A stretch of DNA of 64,000 nucleotides from Kingdonia uniflora (GCA_014058105.1 JACGCM010001655.1:2170001-2234000); one strand, 5' to 3'; positions 1 to 12,560 are shown, numbered from the stretch's first letter. A program made the numbers and translations. The notes: generated by a model not told the origin, from the sequence alone.

Positions 1-167
1 CCACACAACCTCAAATAACTTCCTCGTCCTCCTTTTTATCCATTGATGATCTTCCACGTGTATTATCCCCCTTTGATGATCTTATGTTTGATTGTACTAT
101 AGCAATGGCCGTTATGCACCAAGATGTAGTGAGCCTAGTAGTACATGATGAAACTTTGACTCACCGC
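1..167 (+). pseudogene. Harbinger transposase, 5' piece (Hb1)
   Basis: Coding similarity to the Hb2 transposase start begins at about position 15, where the Hb2 start codon ATG is ATA here. The serine-rich N-terminus and the following segment are colinear with Hb2 56738-56890. The reading stops at 167 because a gypsy LTR begins at 168, and the remaining transposase resumes about 25.6 kb away at 25739. Lost start plus interruption make it non-functional. Confidence 0.75.
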
Positions 168-785
168 AGTAGGGACCTATCCCTCGATCTCACCTAAAAT
201 TGTGTTGCCGCTAGTTCAAATTACCTCTATGTCAAACTCACACATTCTCCACATGGCTTCTCCAGTCAGCAACACCATGTACTCCATGAACAGTTAAGAA
301 ACGTGAGTCGAGCTCAAACCAAAAAACCTGAACAAGACAAAGCCACTTGTCTCTCACAAACTCAGTAGTTACCCAGTCAAGCGGCAACTAATCACATCAT
401 TCAGAGAACGTACTTTAGCACGAAGAAGAGCTGCGGAAGAGGCCAATATAAAGAAAAAGTTTTAGAAGGGACAAAAACTAGAAAATTACAGGAGAAATCC
501 TCAAGAAAACTATATTTTCTAGGATTCTCAAAGCTCCAAAATTCTTATTCACAAGATCAATCATTTCTAAGTCTAAAAATAACTTGTAATAAGATATCAC
601 CAGCCTCAAGCAATAAACACTACTATTACAGAAACTCTCAATACGAGGTCGTAGTTTTTACCTATTCATGGGTTTTCCACGCTAAACACCTATGTCATTT
701 CTTGTCTATTAGATTTTTGTCACAGTTACATTGGTGTAAGGACTAATTCCTGACCACTTCGAGCTCATGGAATTAGGCCATTACA
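168..785 (+). repeat. 5' LTR of gypsy element A
   Basis: Direct repeat of 25123-25738. It begins AGTAGGGACC where the 3' LTR begins TGTAGGGACC, so the terminal TG has decayed, and it ends ATTACA. It is 618 bp long. It runs straight into the primer-binding site. Confidence 0.92.
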
Positions 786-805
786 TTTGGCGCCGTCTGT
801 GGGAA
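786..805 (+). other. Primer-binding site of element A
   Basis: TTTGGCGCCGTCTGTGGG follows the LTR end directly. TGGCGCCGT is complementary to the 3' end of plant tRNA-Asp-type tRNAs (…ACGGCGCCA). The rest matches poorly, so the exact primer is uncertain. Confidence 0.75.
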
Positions 806-861
806 AGAAATTCTTTCCACGATATCCTAAGGCATTCAATCAATCTACTACAACATTTCAA

Positions 862-2290
862 TCATGGTCACATCCAGGCGACCAACTACCGGAGTTCAAC
901 TCGATCTCTCAGTTGAGCCGGAACAGCTTACAGAACTACAAGCGAATCTCAATACTGAAATGGAAAAATGAAATGAGCTTGAAAGATAGTTAACTCGCGA
1001 CTGAGAGCTTCGCGAGAAGGAGCTCGACGCCAAAAAACAAGCTCATTTGACAGCACTTAAACGATATGAAGATCAAATGACAATAATGCAGACTGCCTTG
1101 CAAGTTCTGTAAGATACTCAGCAGGCTCCCCTGATACGAGATCGTGATCAGGTGCTAAAAGCCTCTCAAGTTTCTGTGCGGGAAAGATTAGGACCTCAAG
1201 GAGCCACCAGCAAAGCTATTTCCATACATATTCAAAATGGACCTCAACCTTCCATTTATTTGGGGGTAGACGTTTAGTCCGAGCTTAGCCGAGGTCACTG
1301 ATGTTCCATACGTCAAGAGGAAGAATAGAGACCTCAGCCTTGAGTTCTAGCACGATATCGTGCGAGTGAAGGTATCGATACTCATAATCCGCAACCTCCA
1401 TGTCAAGCCGCTCAACCGACCTGTCACTATGTCATACAAGAGCATATAGACCAACATATTAACGACCTTACCAAGTTACAAGGAAGTCCAATTGCCAAAT
1501 AACTATTCGATATGGATATTCCGAAAGTATTCCATACTCCAAAAATTTGCAAATACAACGGTACCGATCCAAAGGAGCACATTCAATAATACAGTGACTC
1601 ATAAGGGTTGTATTCCAATCTCAACCGTATCCTCTGCCGTCTGTTTGCCACAAGTCTGCAGGAGGAACAACCTCTATGGTTTTACTCTCTGCCTGAGGAC
1701 TCCATATACTCATTCAACCAACTGCATAAGTAATTCATCAAGACGCATGCTCACAACAGAGACAAAGAGAAAAATATGTATTCTCTTATTAGTCTCAAAT
1801 TGTTGCACGGAGAGAAGCTTGAGGTATTTGCAAAGAAGTTTTTGGAGCTCGCGCATAAAGTGGACAATCTCGATCAGAAGATAACTATTATTGCTTTTAC
1901 AACCGCGCTCCAGCTCGACTGCAAAGCCAAAAAACACCTTTTCCTCAACAAAACTGCGACCTTGGATGATATGATCACCAATGTCAATAGCTATGTCGAC
2001 CTGGAAAGGATGATGTCCAAAAGGTATAAATTTACTAAATTTGTTCTTTCCACGAAAGGTCCATCAGATCGAAACACTAAACAAAACGAGGACCAAGGCG
2101 ACCAAAAGCGCTCCATGGGAAGCACCGGCAATCCTCGAAAAGGTGGCTCACAAGTCAAACTGATCCTCCCAAAGATGAACGTTCGAATCTCCACAATTTT
2201 TCAATCCTCACAAAAAATAAGCTCTACCGTCTCTCCCAACCATTGGGACCAATCGAAAGCCGACCGTACTACATGCACCATAAGGTAAAA
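862..2290 (+). pseudogene. gag of gypsy element A (decayed)
   Basis: Reading from the ATG at 862 gives a charged, coiled N-terminal part and then a retrotransposon gag core at about 1500-2000. The longest open stretch is 1776-2288, rich in Lys/Arg at its end. At least ten in-frame stops break it, mostly TAG/TGA at former Gln, Trp or Arg codons. In a Tat element this protein would form the virus-like particle. It cannot be made here. Confidence 0.8.
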
Positions 2291-2579
2291 CATCATTCTA
2301 CTGACAATTATTATGCTTTACAGAGGTTGCTCAAATATATTTTCAAGGAGGGACGGATGCTCAAATATATTGTCGACCTGGAATCATACAAGGATGGCAG
2401 CTATAAGACATAGCTTGAAGTAGTCCAGGTCAAAGATCAAGCTGAGGAGAAGTATCTTTACCATATGCGCCGCAGCAACATGATCGAGATTAATCAAATC
2501 ATCAACTCTAGCATATTCAAGCGCATGTGACTGTCAGAATGCTACGATCTCACACCTCAAGACAAAGAAGCCATACTTC

Positions 2580-2945
2580 TGCCTGAGTCGAGCAATCACC
2601 GGCTCGGGATATTATTCGAAGATTACGATACTAGCCATGTCAAATTCCCACATTATGATGCGTTAGTCATAATGCTCAAGATGAGGAAGTTTGTCATGCA
2701 CACAATGATGATCGATACTAGTAGCGGTATCGAGATCCTATTTCAAAGCACTATCGACCAAATGAGATTGCTCGATCAAGTCATTCAAAGCAACACCAAT
2801 ATCAGTGGATTCAATGGTTCTAAAGAAGAGCTAGTAGGGAAGATCATCTTGTCTATTACCGCGGGGCCAGCCACAATCGACATCATCTTTTATGTGATCA
2901 ACGCCAAGTCTCGTTATCTTAGGATTATAGGTCGTTACTAGATTC
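2580..2945 (+). pseudogene. Retropepsin domain of element A
   Basis: An open stretch at 2672-2941 contains MIDTSSG, the position of the aspartic protease motif D-T/S-G, here with an extra Ser, followed by the flap-like GFNGS segment. The same domain in element B (10691-11116) retains DTGSAT. The domain ends with a premature TAG at 2939-2941. Confidence 0.75.
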
Positions 2946-3379
2946 ATAACATGGAAGCAATCGCGTCCACCTATCATCAAGCACTCTACTTCAAACAAAA
3001 CGATGGGATCTACGAGATCAGGGGTAGTCAAAAGCGTTCTCGGGCTTGTAAAAATATTATCTCTGCTATTCTAAATACCTCAGACAGATATGCTGCATAG
3101 AAATTACTGAAAGTTGATCACCCCGATGATCAGCCTTCTAGGGAGGAGACCACCGAATACATCAACAATGATGGACCTAGCAAAGATAATTTCAACGGTA
3201 CTAAGCTGGTTTAGCACGAAAAAGACACTCTCATTCAGTTCTTTTGACTAAATCGAGATGTTTTTGCGTGGTCTTCCAAAGAAATGCCCGAGGTCGATCC
3301 GGCCAAAGCATGTTACAAATTGGCAATCAACATCAATGCCACCACAGTCAAACAGAAATAGTAACACCTATCACCATGA

Positions 3380-4720
3380 CTTCGAGATGAAGTTAACATG
3401 GAGATCGAGAAATTGATCGAAGTAGGATTCATTCGAGAAGCCAAATATCTGGATTGGATATCCCACATCATCGATGTCCCAAAGAAAAATGGAAAGGTCC
3501 GCGTTTGTGTATATTTCACCAATCTCAACAAACACACTCCAAAGGACAGTTTTCCTCTTCCCAACATTTATCAGATCCTGGATTCCTCACCAGATCACGA
3601 ACTCTTATCTATGATGGATGCTACTTCAGGATACAATTAGATTCTACTCGGTGATGATCAAGAAAAGACCACTTTCATCACTGAAAGAGGACCTCATTGC
3701 TATAAAGTCATACCCTTTAGACTTAAAAATGCAGTTGCAACTTATCAACGATTGATGACTACTATGTTCAAAGCATTTCTCAAGAAAATTGTGGAAGTCT
3801 ACATTGACGATCTCTTGTGCAAGAGCATGCAGTCCATCAATCACATTTCAAATCTCAACACAATATTTAACATCCATCGATCTTACAGGATGTGTCTCAA
3901 TCCTGATAAGTGTCAATTCGGAGTACATTCAGGTTGATTTCTAGGCCACCTCATCAGCAAGAAGAGGATTGAGGCCGATCCAGATCAAATTTGGGATCTC
4001 CTCGATATGCCATCTCAAAAAATGATGAAAAACGTTCAGAAACTTACCAGTAAAATTGTCGCTATCAACCGTTTTGTTTCAAATTCTTCAGACCGCTGTC
4101 GTTGGCTATTCTTACTACTACGCGATTGTACTAAGCAAAGAAAAGTTCAATCAAATGCAGAGGTTCAATAGGCATCGGAGTGTGAGGCGGCTTTTTAGGA
4201 TCTCAAAACCTATTTGGGGAAATCTTCCATCATGAGCACCCTGATTGATAATGAGGAACTAATTATCTACCTAGCAGTCACAGATTCTTTACTTAGCTCG
4301 GTTCTCATTCGACTTGAAAGGAAAATCGAGAAACCAATCTACTTCATCAGCAAAACCTTCATTTCAGCAGAAATGATGTATTCTGAAATCGAGAAACTTC
4401 TTCTCACTCTTGTTTATACTTCACAGAAAACTCAAGCACTACTTTCAAGCTCATTTAGTCAAAGTCATGATGAACTACCCACTTAGGGAACTTCTATCCA
4501 AGAAAGAAAAATTAAGAAGAGTACAACAATGGTCAGTCAGTTTGGGAAAATATGATATCAAGTTCGAACAACGTCATTCTGAAAAAGGACAGGCCGTTGC
4601 CAAATTTCTCACAGATTTTCTAGTAGAAGATCCCGAGTGGAAGGAGCACGATCCTGACCTTTCAGAGGAAGTTACAGAAGATCCACCCCCCAAAGTATTT
4701 GACGAGCGAGCTGAATAAAT
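3380..4720 (+). pseudogene. Reverse transcriptase and first RNase H of element A
   Basis: The RT fingers/palm read from about 3398 (PKKNGKVRVC block). The catalytic YIDDLL motif is intact near 3797, followed by FLGHLIS and the thumb. The RNase H region runs to the HSEKGQAVA/DFL segment before 4718. Breaks include a TAG at 3638, a TGA at 3937 and stops near 4170 and 4196. Domain order matches Ty3/gypsy pol. Unlike element B, the RT core is not deleted. Confidence 0.88.
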
Positions 4721-5145
4721 TATAAGAAAGGGGTGGAGACTTCTTATAGATGGATCAGCAAGACCCGCAGGGTCAGGAATTAGAATCGTATTGATTACCC
4801 CTTTCAGCTACAGAATTGAAAAATCAATCCGCTTAGATTTTGAGGCCTCTAATAATATCACCGAATACGAAGCTCTTATTCATGGACTCGATCTCGCTCT
4901 CGAGCTCGGCATCCCCAAACTCTCAATTTACATAGATTTATTACTCATCGTCTACCATTACTCTGAGTAATACAAGAAAAATGGCAAGATAATCGAATAC
5001 GCAGCCCTCTTTGTAGATAGGATGAGCAAGTTTGTCCAAGAAACTCTCGATTACCTTCCACGAGGCAAAAATAGATACGCCATTTCCATGGCATATCTAG
5101 TTGGGGTCTTAGGCACAGAAGCTCGATATCTCTAGATTAAAGTCA
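4721..5145 (+). pseudogene. Second, archaeal-type RNase H of element A
   Basis: WRLLIDGSARPAGSG and the later EASNNITEYEALIHGL block are the hallmark of the extra RNase H domain (aRNH) of Tat-lineage elements. The first catalytic Asp (IDGS) and the Glu in TEYEA are present. A stop at about 4970 interrupts it. This second domain is the main ground for calling the lineage Tat. Confidence 0.8.
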
Positions 5146-5269
5146 TTTCAAACCCCAGCATTGATCGCATTTTTGTATTTACGATCAACACTGGGGGCGA
5201 TAAAGGGGGAGACGGCAATTGGTGAAAGCCTTTCTTAGTTTATCTTGGCATCAACAACAGATGTGAAGG

Positions 5270-6440
5270 ACCACTTCCAGTAGATCCAAGGAGTGCCGAC
5301 AGCCAATTGACAACTCAAAGAGCTACACCATTCAAAATGGCACCCTGTACTACCGTTCAGTCATGAGGACTTACCTCAAGTGCCTCTCCAAACAGAAAGA
5401 AGATGAGATGCACTGTGATCTACACGAAGGGACTTGTGGCTCCCATGCCGCAGGTCGATCACTGGGAAATAGGGCCATTACATAAGAAGTATTCTGGCCC
5501 AGCATACACGAGCAAGCAGAAGAGTACTCACGCAAATATGACGCATGTCAGCGATATGGAAAATTGATACGCGCCCCTACGCTCGAGCTCCATGCAAGCA
5601 AGGTGTTTTGGCCATTCAAAAGATGGACACTAGATCTTGTTGGAAAATTTCCTAATTCTCCAGGTAATCGCTGCAACCTTCTTGCAGCTGCCGATTATTT
5701 TACAAAATGGGTAAAAGCAATTCAACTTTGTCAAAACAGAGAAAAATAGGTCATCTCTTTTATCTGGGAACACATCATCATTCGGTTTGGGTACCCTCAC
5801 CTAATTCGTATCGATAATGGTCCCCAATTTGTTGGAGAAAAAGTCATAGCTTTCCTCAACCAATACAACATCATTCACTCACCATCCAATCCCTACTACC
5901 CTTAAGGCAATGGCCAAGCCGAAATCACCAACAAAACCATCGTGGACAGACTCAAAAAAGGCTACACTCAGGAGAAAGAGAATTGGGTTTGAGAGCTTCC
6001 ACATGTCTTATGGGCATACCGTACTACTCCATGTCAGTCAGCAGGCTGCACTCCATTCGTCGATGCATATGGCACTGAGGCCGTCATTCCCTCTAAATAC
6101 CATCACCCAGTCAAAGATTACGAGCTAACTGACAAAGAAAATAAGTTTGAATGGGCTTGGAACCTCAATTGAATCGATGAAATCCGGGTACGCGCCATCG
6201 CTAACCTAGGTCGATATCACCATATGCTGGCTAGTTCGTACAACAAATGAGTCAGAAGTTGTACCTTCCAAATTGATGATCTCGTCCTCAAAGAAATACC
6301 TAAACGCCACAAAGAGCGTCATGCTGGGAAACTAGCAAACAATTGGGAGGGGCCATTCTTTATCACATGTCTCTCAGGCCTGGGATTATATTACCTCATG
6401 ATAGAAGAGAACGTCCACATCTTGAGTCCTTAGAATACTA
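5270..6440 (+). pseudogene. Integrase of element A
   Basis: An HHCC-type zinc region (HEGTCGSH … CQRYGK, 5425-5560) is followed by the catalytic core: Asp in WTLDLVGKFP, Asp in RIDNGPQF and Glu in GNGQAEITNK. A C-terminal domain with a W-EGPF segment ends near 6430. Several TAG/TGA codons break the frame, for example after QNREK at 5747 and in the PYYP-stop-GNGQ block at 5902. Element B has no counterpart. Confidence 0.85.
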
Positions 6441-6629
6441 GGTGACTGAAATGATATTATCGTTAGATCCCTCATTACTCTATTTCAGTTTCTCGTTTTT
6501 TCGTTCCAGAAGTGAGATTTCCTTCTCCATCCAATGTACATCATTTCTTAAGATTTAATAAAACTTACAAGTTTCTCCATACATCTCTCTACTTTGTATA
6601 CTTTGTAGACAATACATAGATTAAAGCAT
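6441..6629. other. Post-integrase spacer of element A
   Basis: No coding signal. It is AT-rich with a TTTAATAAAA stretch near 6556 that could be a polyadenylation signal for the sense transcript. It leads into the tandem array. Confidence 0.4.
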
Positions 6630-7275
6630 AGATAATACTAGCTTTCAATCGACATCATACCAGTTAAATCAAGAATATACTTGGTTTGGCTGATTCTACT
6701 AAATCTCCTATGGTTAGAACAAGGTAAAACTTGTTTTCAATCAACGGACTCTACCAGACATAAGATAAAGCAAATGTAATACTAGTTTTCATCTCTTTCA
6801 ATATGTCTGTGACATCATACTAGTTAAATCAAGAATACACTTGGTTTGGCTGACTCTACTAAATCTTATGTGGTTAGAATAAGGTAGAACTTGTTTTCAA
6901 TCAACGGACTCTGCCATACATAAGATAAAGTAAAGGTGATATTAGCTTTTATCTCTTTCAATATGTCTTCGACATCATTCTAATTAAATCAAGAATACAC
7001 ATGGTTTGGCTGACTCTATTAAATCTCCTGCAGTTAGAACAACGTAGAACTTGTTTTCAATCAACGGACTCTACCAGACATAAGATAAAGCAAAGGTAAT
7101 ACTAGCTTTCATCTCTTTCAATATGTTTGTGATATTCTACCAATTAAATTCAGGTTACACCTGGTTTGACTGACTCAAATCAACCCCGAGGATAAGACAA
7201 AGGTGATACTAGTTTTCATACGAAGAGCTAAACCAGGCATAAGATAAAGTAAAGGTAAAACTAGCTTTCATCTCT
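6630..7275 (+). repeat. Tandem array of ~160-bp units in element A
   Basis: The string GTTTTCAATCAACGGACTCT starts at 6733, 6893 and 7053, giving an exact 160-bp period. A partial unit lies before it and a diverged one after it. Units share CAAGAATACACTTGGTTTGG and ATAAGATAAAG. No open frame is conserved across units. Tat-lineage elements are known to carry such arrays in the 3' untranslated region. Confidence 0.9.
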
Positions 7276-7404
7276 CAACATATTTATGTCACATATTATT
7301 TCTTTTCAGGTTATATACAACCGCTATAATAGAGTTTGTTCTACTGTGGGGATGTCAGCTTTACTTACCCCTACAACAGGAGGTCGACTAGCCATGAATT
7401 CTCA

Positions 7405-8258
7405 AGCTCAAACAGTCACAACAATCCTACCCTCCTCTATCAATTCAACAGATCGAGGGCCCAAATCCTTTCCCATGGAGCTCGTGCCATCTCCTCGATC
7501 TATATCGACCTTGTAAAAACATCTTTTTTCTAACATACAGTCGAACAAGGCATCTCTCTCTAACTCAATTTTTTTTACCTCTTCTACAAAATAAGTAATC
7601 GCTGACTTTAACAATTTTGAATATCGGGCCTGAGTTAGAACTGAGTGAGAAAATACTATCCTCAACCTATGAAGACGATCTTCTAACCTCTTCTACCATG
7701 CTTCATGACTCGCCATTTCTCTCTCTATTCGATCTGTAAAAGCTATATTCTCTATAGATTTTTTGTCAGCTTTGGCTAACTCAGCTCGATTAATCGCCTC
7801 CAAATGAACCACCTGAGCATGAAGTGCCTCGATCTTTTTGTTCAGCTCTTCCACATCTAGAATTTTCTTTAACAATTCCTATTTATCCTTTATAACAATC
7901 TCCTTCCTTCGGATAATACGCTCTAGCCATTTCTCCCTGACAAGAGCAGAGTCCAGCTTTATTTGATACTCCCATAACTACTCAACTCCTTTACGCACAT
8001 GCCCTTGAATGTGAGCAACGTTCCCCTCTAAATATCTTATTCGGGCTGACAAACTAATGACATCACCTTGAACAAGAGAACCTCTGGCATCATTTTTATT
8101 CTTCTTTGAGCACTCGCCAGCCTCGATGCTTCTAACACGTGAATTGGCCTGTGCCAGATCGGCTTTCAATTGAGCCACTCTCTCATTCAACTCGTTACAC
8201 TTGCGTTGTACCATCCTAAACTTCATATCTTTGGCAGAGAAAGCTGTAGTCAATTGCG
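7405..8258 (-). pseudogene. Antisense coiled-coil gene of element A, 3' part
   Basis: Three minus-strand open stretches (8253-7978, 7875-7693, 7665-7408) are heptad-rich with Leu/Glu/Lys/Arg, for example the LNERVAQLKADL and RIRYLEGNVAHI segments. They continue, in the antisense direction, the coiled coil that stops at 19517 where element B is inserted. Stops separate the stretches. This is the C-terminal half of the antisense protein. Its role in Tat elements is not known to me. Confidence 0.6.
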
Positions 8259-8259
8259 G

Positions 8260-8743
8260 TTAGTCCTTGCAGCTACAGTGACAGGCCCAACTACTGCCAC
8301 AGTATCAAAGTACAGAGACAGACCCAACAATTATTACAGTGACAGTACCAACATTTCCGGCACCCATACCCCCGCCAGAATATCCGGATTGTACCCTTGT
8401 AATCTGACCTAACCTTGGTGACTCGGCCCTTCCTATATTCTATAAATAGGAGAGATGGGGAACCAAAGAAGGGTTATGAAATTCCTCCCCAACCCCTTTG
8501 TAGTTTACCTTCGATCGTCTTGTAAAAGCCCAGTACTCGAACATTTTATCACTCGACAAAAATATAAACATTCTTTAAAATTCTCATCAGAGTTCGTAGA
8601 AAGTCACATTCTAGGCCTCCACGCAAGTATATTATCTATTGGTTAATCTTATTCTAGATAGCATACTTGTATCCCTTTGCTTAAAGATTTAACCCCATGG
8701 TGTAAGAGCTAACTTCCCCTCTATAAGAAGTTAGGCCCCTATA
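8260..8743 (+). repeat. 5' LTR of element B, first ~229 bp missing
   Basis: It matches 19033-19516 over 484 bp and keeps the promoter-like CTATAAATAGGAGA at about 8442. It ends CCCCTATA where the 3' LTR ends CCCCTACA. The segment equivalent to 18804-19032 is absent. A short TGTAGT at 8245, like the LTR start, may be the deletion scar. Confidence 0.85.
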
Positions 8744-8762
8744 TTTGGCGCCATCTGTGCTT
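8744..8762 (+). other. Primer-binding site of element B
   Basis: TTTGGCGCCATCTGTGC follows the LTR end and is nearly the same as the site in element A (CGT changed to CAT). Confidence 0.75.
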
Positions 8763-8829
8763 CCCACCCTACCAATCTCTCTTTCTTTTTCCTCTCCCAT
8801 TTGTTTTAAACCTCCATAGATTCTTTTCA

Positions 8830-10070
8830 ATGGCGCCCACCCTCTGTTCCAATTCTACAAATGCCGACAACTCCGTCGACGGAGTGGACGCCCAAATAGC
8901 CTTTCTTTCTCACCAATTCGCTCAAACTGAGGAACGCCACCATCCACAGCTTCACCAAGAGCGTAAAAAGTACCGGTTGAAGTTTGAAGCTGATCGGAAT
9001 TGTCGCCTAGACAATGCCGACAGACAGAACCGGGCGATCGACGAGTTATGTCACACAGTCCGAGAGTTATAGAGACTACAGCCTCTGGAAGCTGCTCAAC
9101 CTTCACAAGCACCAGACCCATCACGCATGTCTGCCGCGCTCGTGTGGCACACCTACCAAATCTTGAGATACCCCCAGTCCAAATCGTTACCGAAGGTGTT
9201 CCCCGCACTATTCCCCCTACTGGCTTTATCCATCTTGGCATTCACCCCACAGAAAACTCCTCTGACTCCACCCTTCGATCATCTCGACGCCCTAAATGCT
9301 GCCCTGTTCGAGAACGTCTCAGGGAGCGCAGCGCCAAACATGTTCCACCCACTCGACCTCACCATCCCCGAATCCCACGATATCCCCCTCATCCCGCATA
9401 TGCTGCACAACAGGATTTCGACCATAAAATCTAACCCGTTATTCGCGTTAGCGCGAGCCCCACTTCCAACTCCAGGAGTCATCTCAACAACCCCATATAC
9501 CCCAAACATCTCGCTATCAAGATACCCCCCAATTTTCATGCCCCCAAACTCAGCAAATATTGTAACACATACCCTCAATTGCATATTCTGGAATTACAAA
9601 ATGCCATGAGCCTCTATTCCATAGCCGACTACCTGTTATGTTGCCTTTTTCCCACCAGCCTTACTAACATCCCCCTTCGATGGTATCACAACCTTCCAAA
9701 TAGCTCGATACGAAGCTTTGAGCAACTATCACAGTTTTGTATCGCCCAGTTTGCCTTCAATAATGACGGAGAAATCAGAATCAATGCCTGTTCAACTTTA
9801 GAAAATCCAACAATGAAACACTCAAAGCCTTCACCGAAAGGTTCCTCGATGAATCATAGAAAGTCAAGAACCTTGACTGCACGAATGTTGTGCTCGTATA
9901 CTCAAATGCCCTACCAGATCACAGCTGTGTGAAAGAATACCTAGTTCTCCACAAACCTCGAAACCTCGAGGAGATGCTCTCAAAGGTCAATGGCTATATA
10001 GACCTTGAGCGCCTCCACAAATCCCATAAACAGAGCCAACCTTCAACCACCAACTTTAATAAACCTTGAC
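8830..10070 (+). pseudogene. gag of gypsy element B (decayed)
   Basis: An ATG at 8830 opens an 80-codon stretch ending in a TAG. A proline-rich middle follows in shifted frames (9127-9609). The gag core occupies about 9579-9932 (NIPLRWYHNLPNSS, SFEQLSQFCIAQF). At least two frameshifts and several stops are needed to explain the layout. Start context and position match gag of element A. Confidence 0.75.
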
Positions 10071-10589
10071 AAAACCCACCTTCTACTCCAACACCCCTGA
10101 TCACTCATGTCTCACAGGAGACAGAGAACCACAAATGCTCTAACAATGATAATAATGTTGAAGCCCGTAAGAAGCGACCGAAGCCTGTCTTGCCCATACT
10201 TACGGCCCCTCTCAACGCCCTTCTACCACATATATAGGCAGACCCTATCTGGCGTATCCCTTTCCCTATCAAAGTCAGACCAGGCAAACCTTACTGTGCC
10301 AATCACAAATGTAATTGTCACCGTACCAACAAATGCTTCGCCCTCTAGCGCTCTCTCGAGATTATCCTCAAAGCAAGTCATCTACATCAGTATGTTGCTG
10401 ACCTTCCCAGCTATCTTGATGGGTCATACCTTAAATCTTAACCCACCCCTGCTTCTGACCCAGCCGAGGTGCATACCTACCGAATAAACTTTATCGAGGT
10501 CAATAACATAGACAGCGGGCATTCCAAGAGCAAGCCTAAGCGTGTCTAAGAATGTTATAAACTCACTTATCAGGAGAAGTTACATGCCC

Positions 10590-11116
10590 TCCTGCCAGGA
10601 TCAAGCATTTCCCCTCAACCCGAAGGCATCTCCTTTATCGACTGTGATACTTCACATGTTCGATTTCCCCACTCAGACCCTTTAGTCATCATGATAAAGG
10701 TCAAAAACCTCATCCTCCATACCATGATAATCGATACAGGGAGTGCAACTGATGTACTTTTCCTTCAGACTATTCAAACCATGAAGAAGATAGATCTCAT
10801 TACTGCTGCCAATGTCGAATTGAAAGGCTTCAATGGGGCCACAGAAGTCGTTGTTGGTCGAATCAGCCAAACAGTCACCACAGGCCCTGTCAAACTTCAA
10901 ACCAGCTTTCTTGTCATCGACAAGAAGTCAGAATACCTCGGTATCCTCAAGCATAATTGGCTCCATGCCATGCGTGCCATACCTTCGACCTACCATCAGA
11001 CCCTTCGTTTCACCACCCCCGAAGATACTTGGAACTTGAAAAACTTTCAACGCCTCGTTCGTTCATGCGAGCACCCGGAGATCGATCAGATTCGGAAACT
11101 CGTCAGCCGCCCATAG
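10590..11116 (+). pseudogene. Retropepsin domain of element B
   Basis: The open stretch 10691-11116 contains MIIDTGSATD, an intact aspartic protease active-site motif, followed by GFNGAT and VVVGRIS as in element A. It ends at a TAG before the region where RT should begin. It is the best preserved pol domain of element B. Confidence 0.82.
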
Positions 11117-11194
11117 CAATCGCTCTCCCTTTCTATCCCCAAAACTTCGACAGATACAACTTCACCCATCGAGCCCACTGTTTATAACGAGATC

Positions 11195-12030
11195 CTGGTC
11201 GAGGTACATTCATCAAAACTTTTCTAAACGAGGCAGAGCACCTCGAGCTTACCGATTTCCTTCGAGCAAACAAAGATGTCTTTGCATGGACGTTCCAGGA
11301 GATGCCCGGTGTCGACCCCAGTTTAGGCCACCTTATCAGTAAACGAGATATCGAGATCGACCCCACCCATATTCGAGCCCTTATCGATATGCCTTCACCC
11401 CGAACCAAAAAAGATGCCCAAAAAGTGGCTGGTAAGATAGCAACCCTTAACCATTTCATTTCCAAATCCTCAGACAGGTGTGCTTGGCTCTTTTCCCTCC
11501 TACGCGACCAAGGCATCCACAAAGCAAAATAGAAAAACAACCTTGAGATCAACTGGACACCCGAATGTGAACAGGCCTTCCTCGAACTCAAAACTTATCC
11601 TGGCAGACCACCCATTATCAACACCCCTATCGAAGACAAAATACTCTCTTTATACCTCGCTGTTACAGATACCTCTATCGGTTTAGTGCTTATTCGACTA
11701 GACTCAACCATCTAGAAACCTATATATTTCATCAACAAAACTCTAACACTTGCAGAAACTTGATATTCGAAGCTTGAGTGTTTCCTCCTCACCCTTGTCA
11801 ATTCAGCCCGTAAACTCAAACCATATTTTCAAGCTTACCCCATCCGTGTGATAACAAGTTACCCCCTTCGAGAAGTACTCAGTAAGAAAGAGAAATCCAT
11901 AGGAGTACAACAGTGGTCTATGTACCTTGGCGAACATGACATTACATTTGGGAAGCAAATATCCCAAAAAGGCCAAGCAGTAGCAGACTTCCTTGCTGAC
12001 TTTTCGGTCGAAGATATCGATTGAGAAGAA
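11195..12030 (+). pseudogene. pol of element B with RT core deleted, then RNase H
   Basis: The pre-RT segment DVFAWTFQEMPGVDP (to about 11318) is joined directly to LGHLISKRDIEIDP, which in element A lies after the YIDD motif and KCQFG block. About 600 bp encoding the RT fingers and palm, including the catalytic aspartates, are therefore missing at one clean joint. RT thumb and RNase H-type sequence continue to about 12024, with TAG/TGA stops near 11530, 11713 and 11761. Confidence 0.82.
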
Positions 12031-12074
12031 CACGAAGATGACTTAACAGAAGACCAACACGAAGCAACAGATCC

Positions 12075-12560
12075 CTAGAACCCTAACACTGGCTGGCGTT
12101 TATTCACAGAAGGATCTGCTGGACTTAATGGCTCAGGAATTGGTAATGTCCCGGTCGCACCCACTAATGATCGAATAGAGAAAGCCGTCAAACTTACCTT
12201 CGAATGTTCCAATAACGAAGCTCAGTACGAAGCCTTGATCTATGGCCTCGACCTCGGTATTCCCAAATTTGCAGTCTTCATAGATTCCCAACTTTTTCAG
12301 AGGAACTACACAGGTAAAAATCAAGCTAATGGTCGCATGGCTGACTATGCTCTTTTTGTTCGACAGCACATAGACCGCTTTCCCGAAAAATCTACTATCA
12401 CTCATTACCCTCGAGAATAAAATCGACATACAGATGTCCTCGCCTACATAGCAGCCATGTTATGCCAATCAAAATCTCGGACCCTCCATATCGAAGTACT
12501 CGAACGCCCAAGTATCGACCAGATGGAAGTCAATGCCATTAATACTGGGGGCGAGAGTCT
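12075..12560 (+). pseudogene. Second RNase H of element B
   Basis: WRLFTEGSAGLNGSG is the aRNH start, with the usual catalytic Asp (DGS) replaced by Glu. The ECSNNEAQYEALIYGL block is intact. A TAA at 12418 breaks the frame. Pol ends with VNAINTGGES, after which a tandem array begins where integrase should be. Confidence 0.75.

Noticed and set aside
1492..1884. 130-codon plus-strand ORF
   Set aside because: It overlaps the gag core of element A in another frame. The gag frame has the recognisable domain.
6630..7275. Regular repeats as a possible CRISPR array
   Set aside because: Period 160 bp without unique spacers, inside a plant LTR retrotransposon. It is a tandem repeat, not CRISPR.
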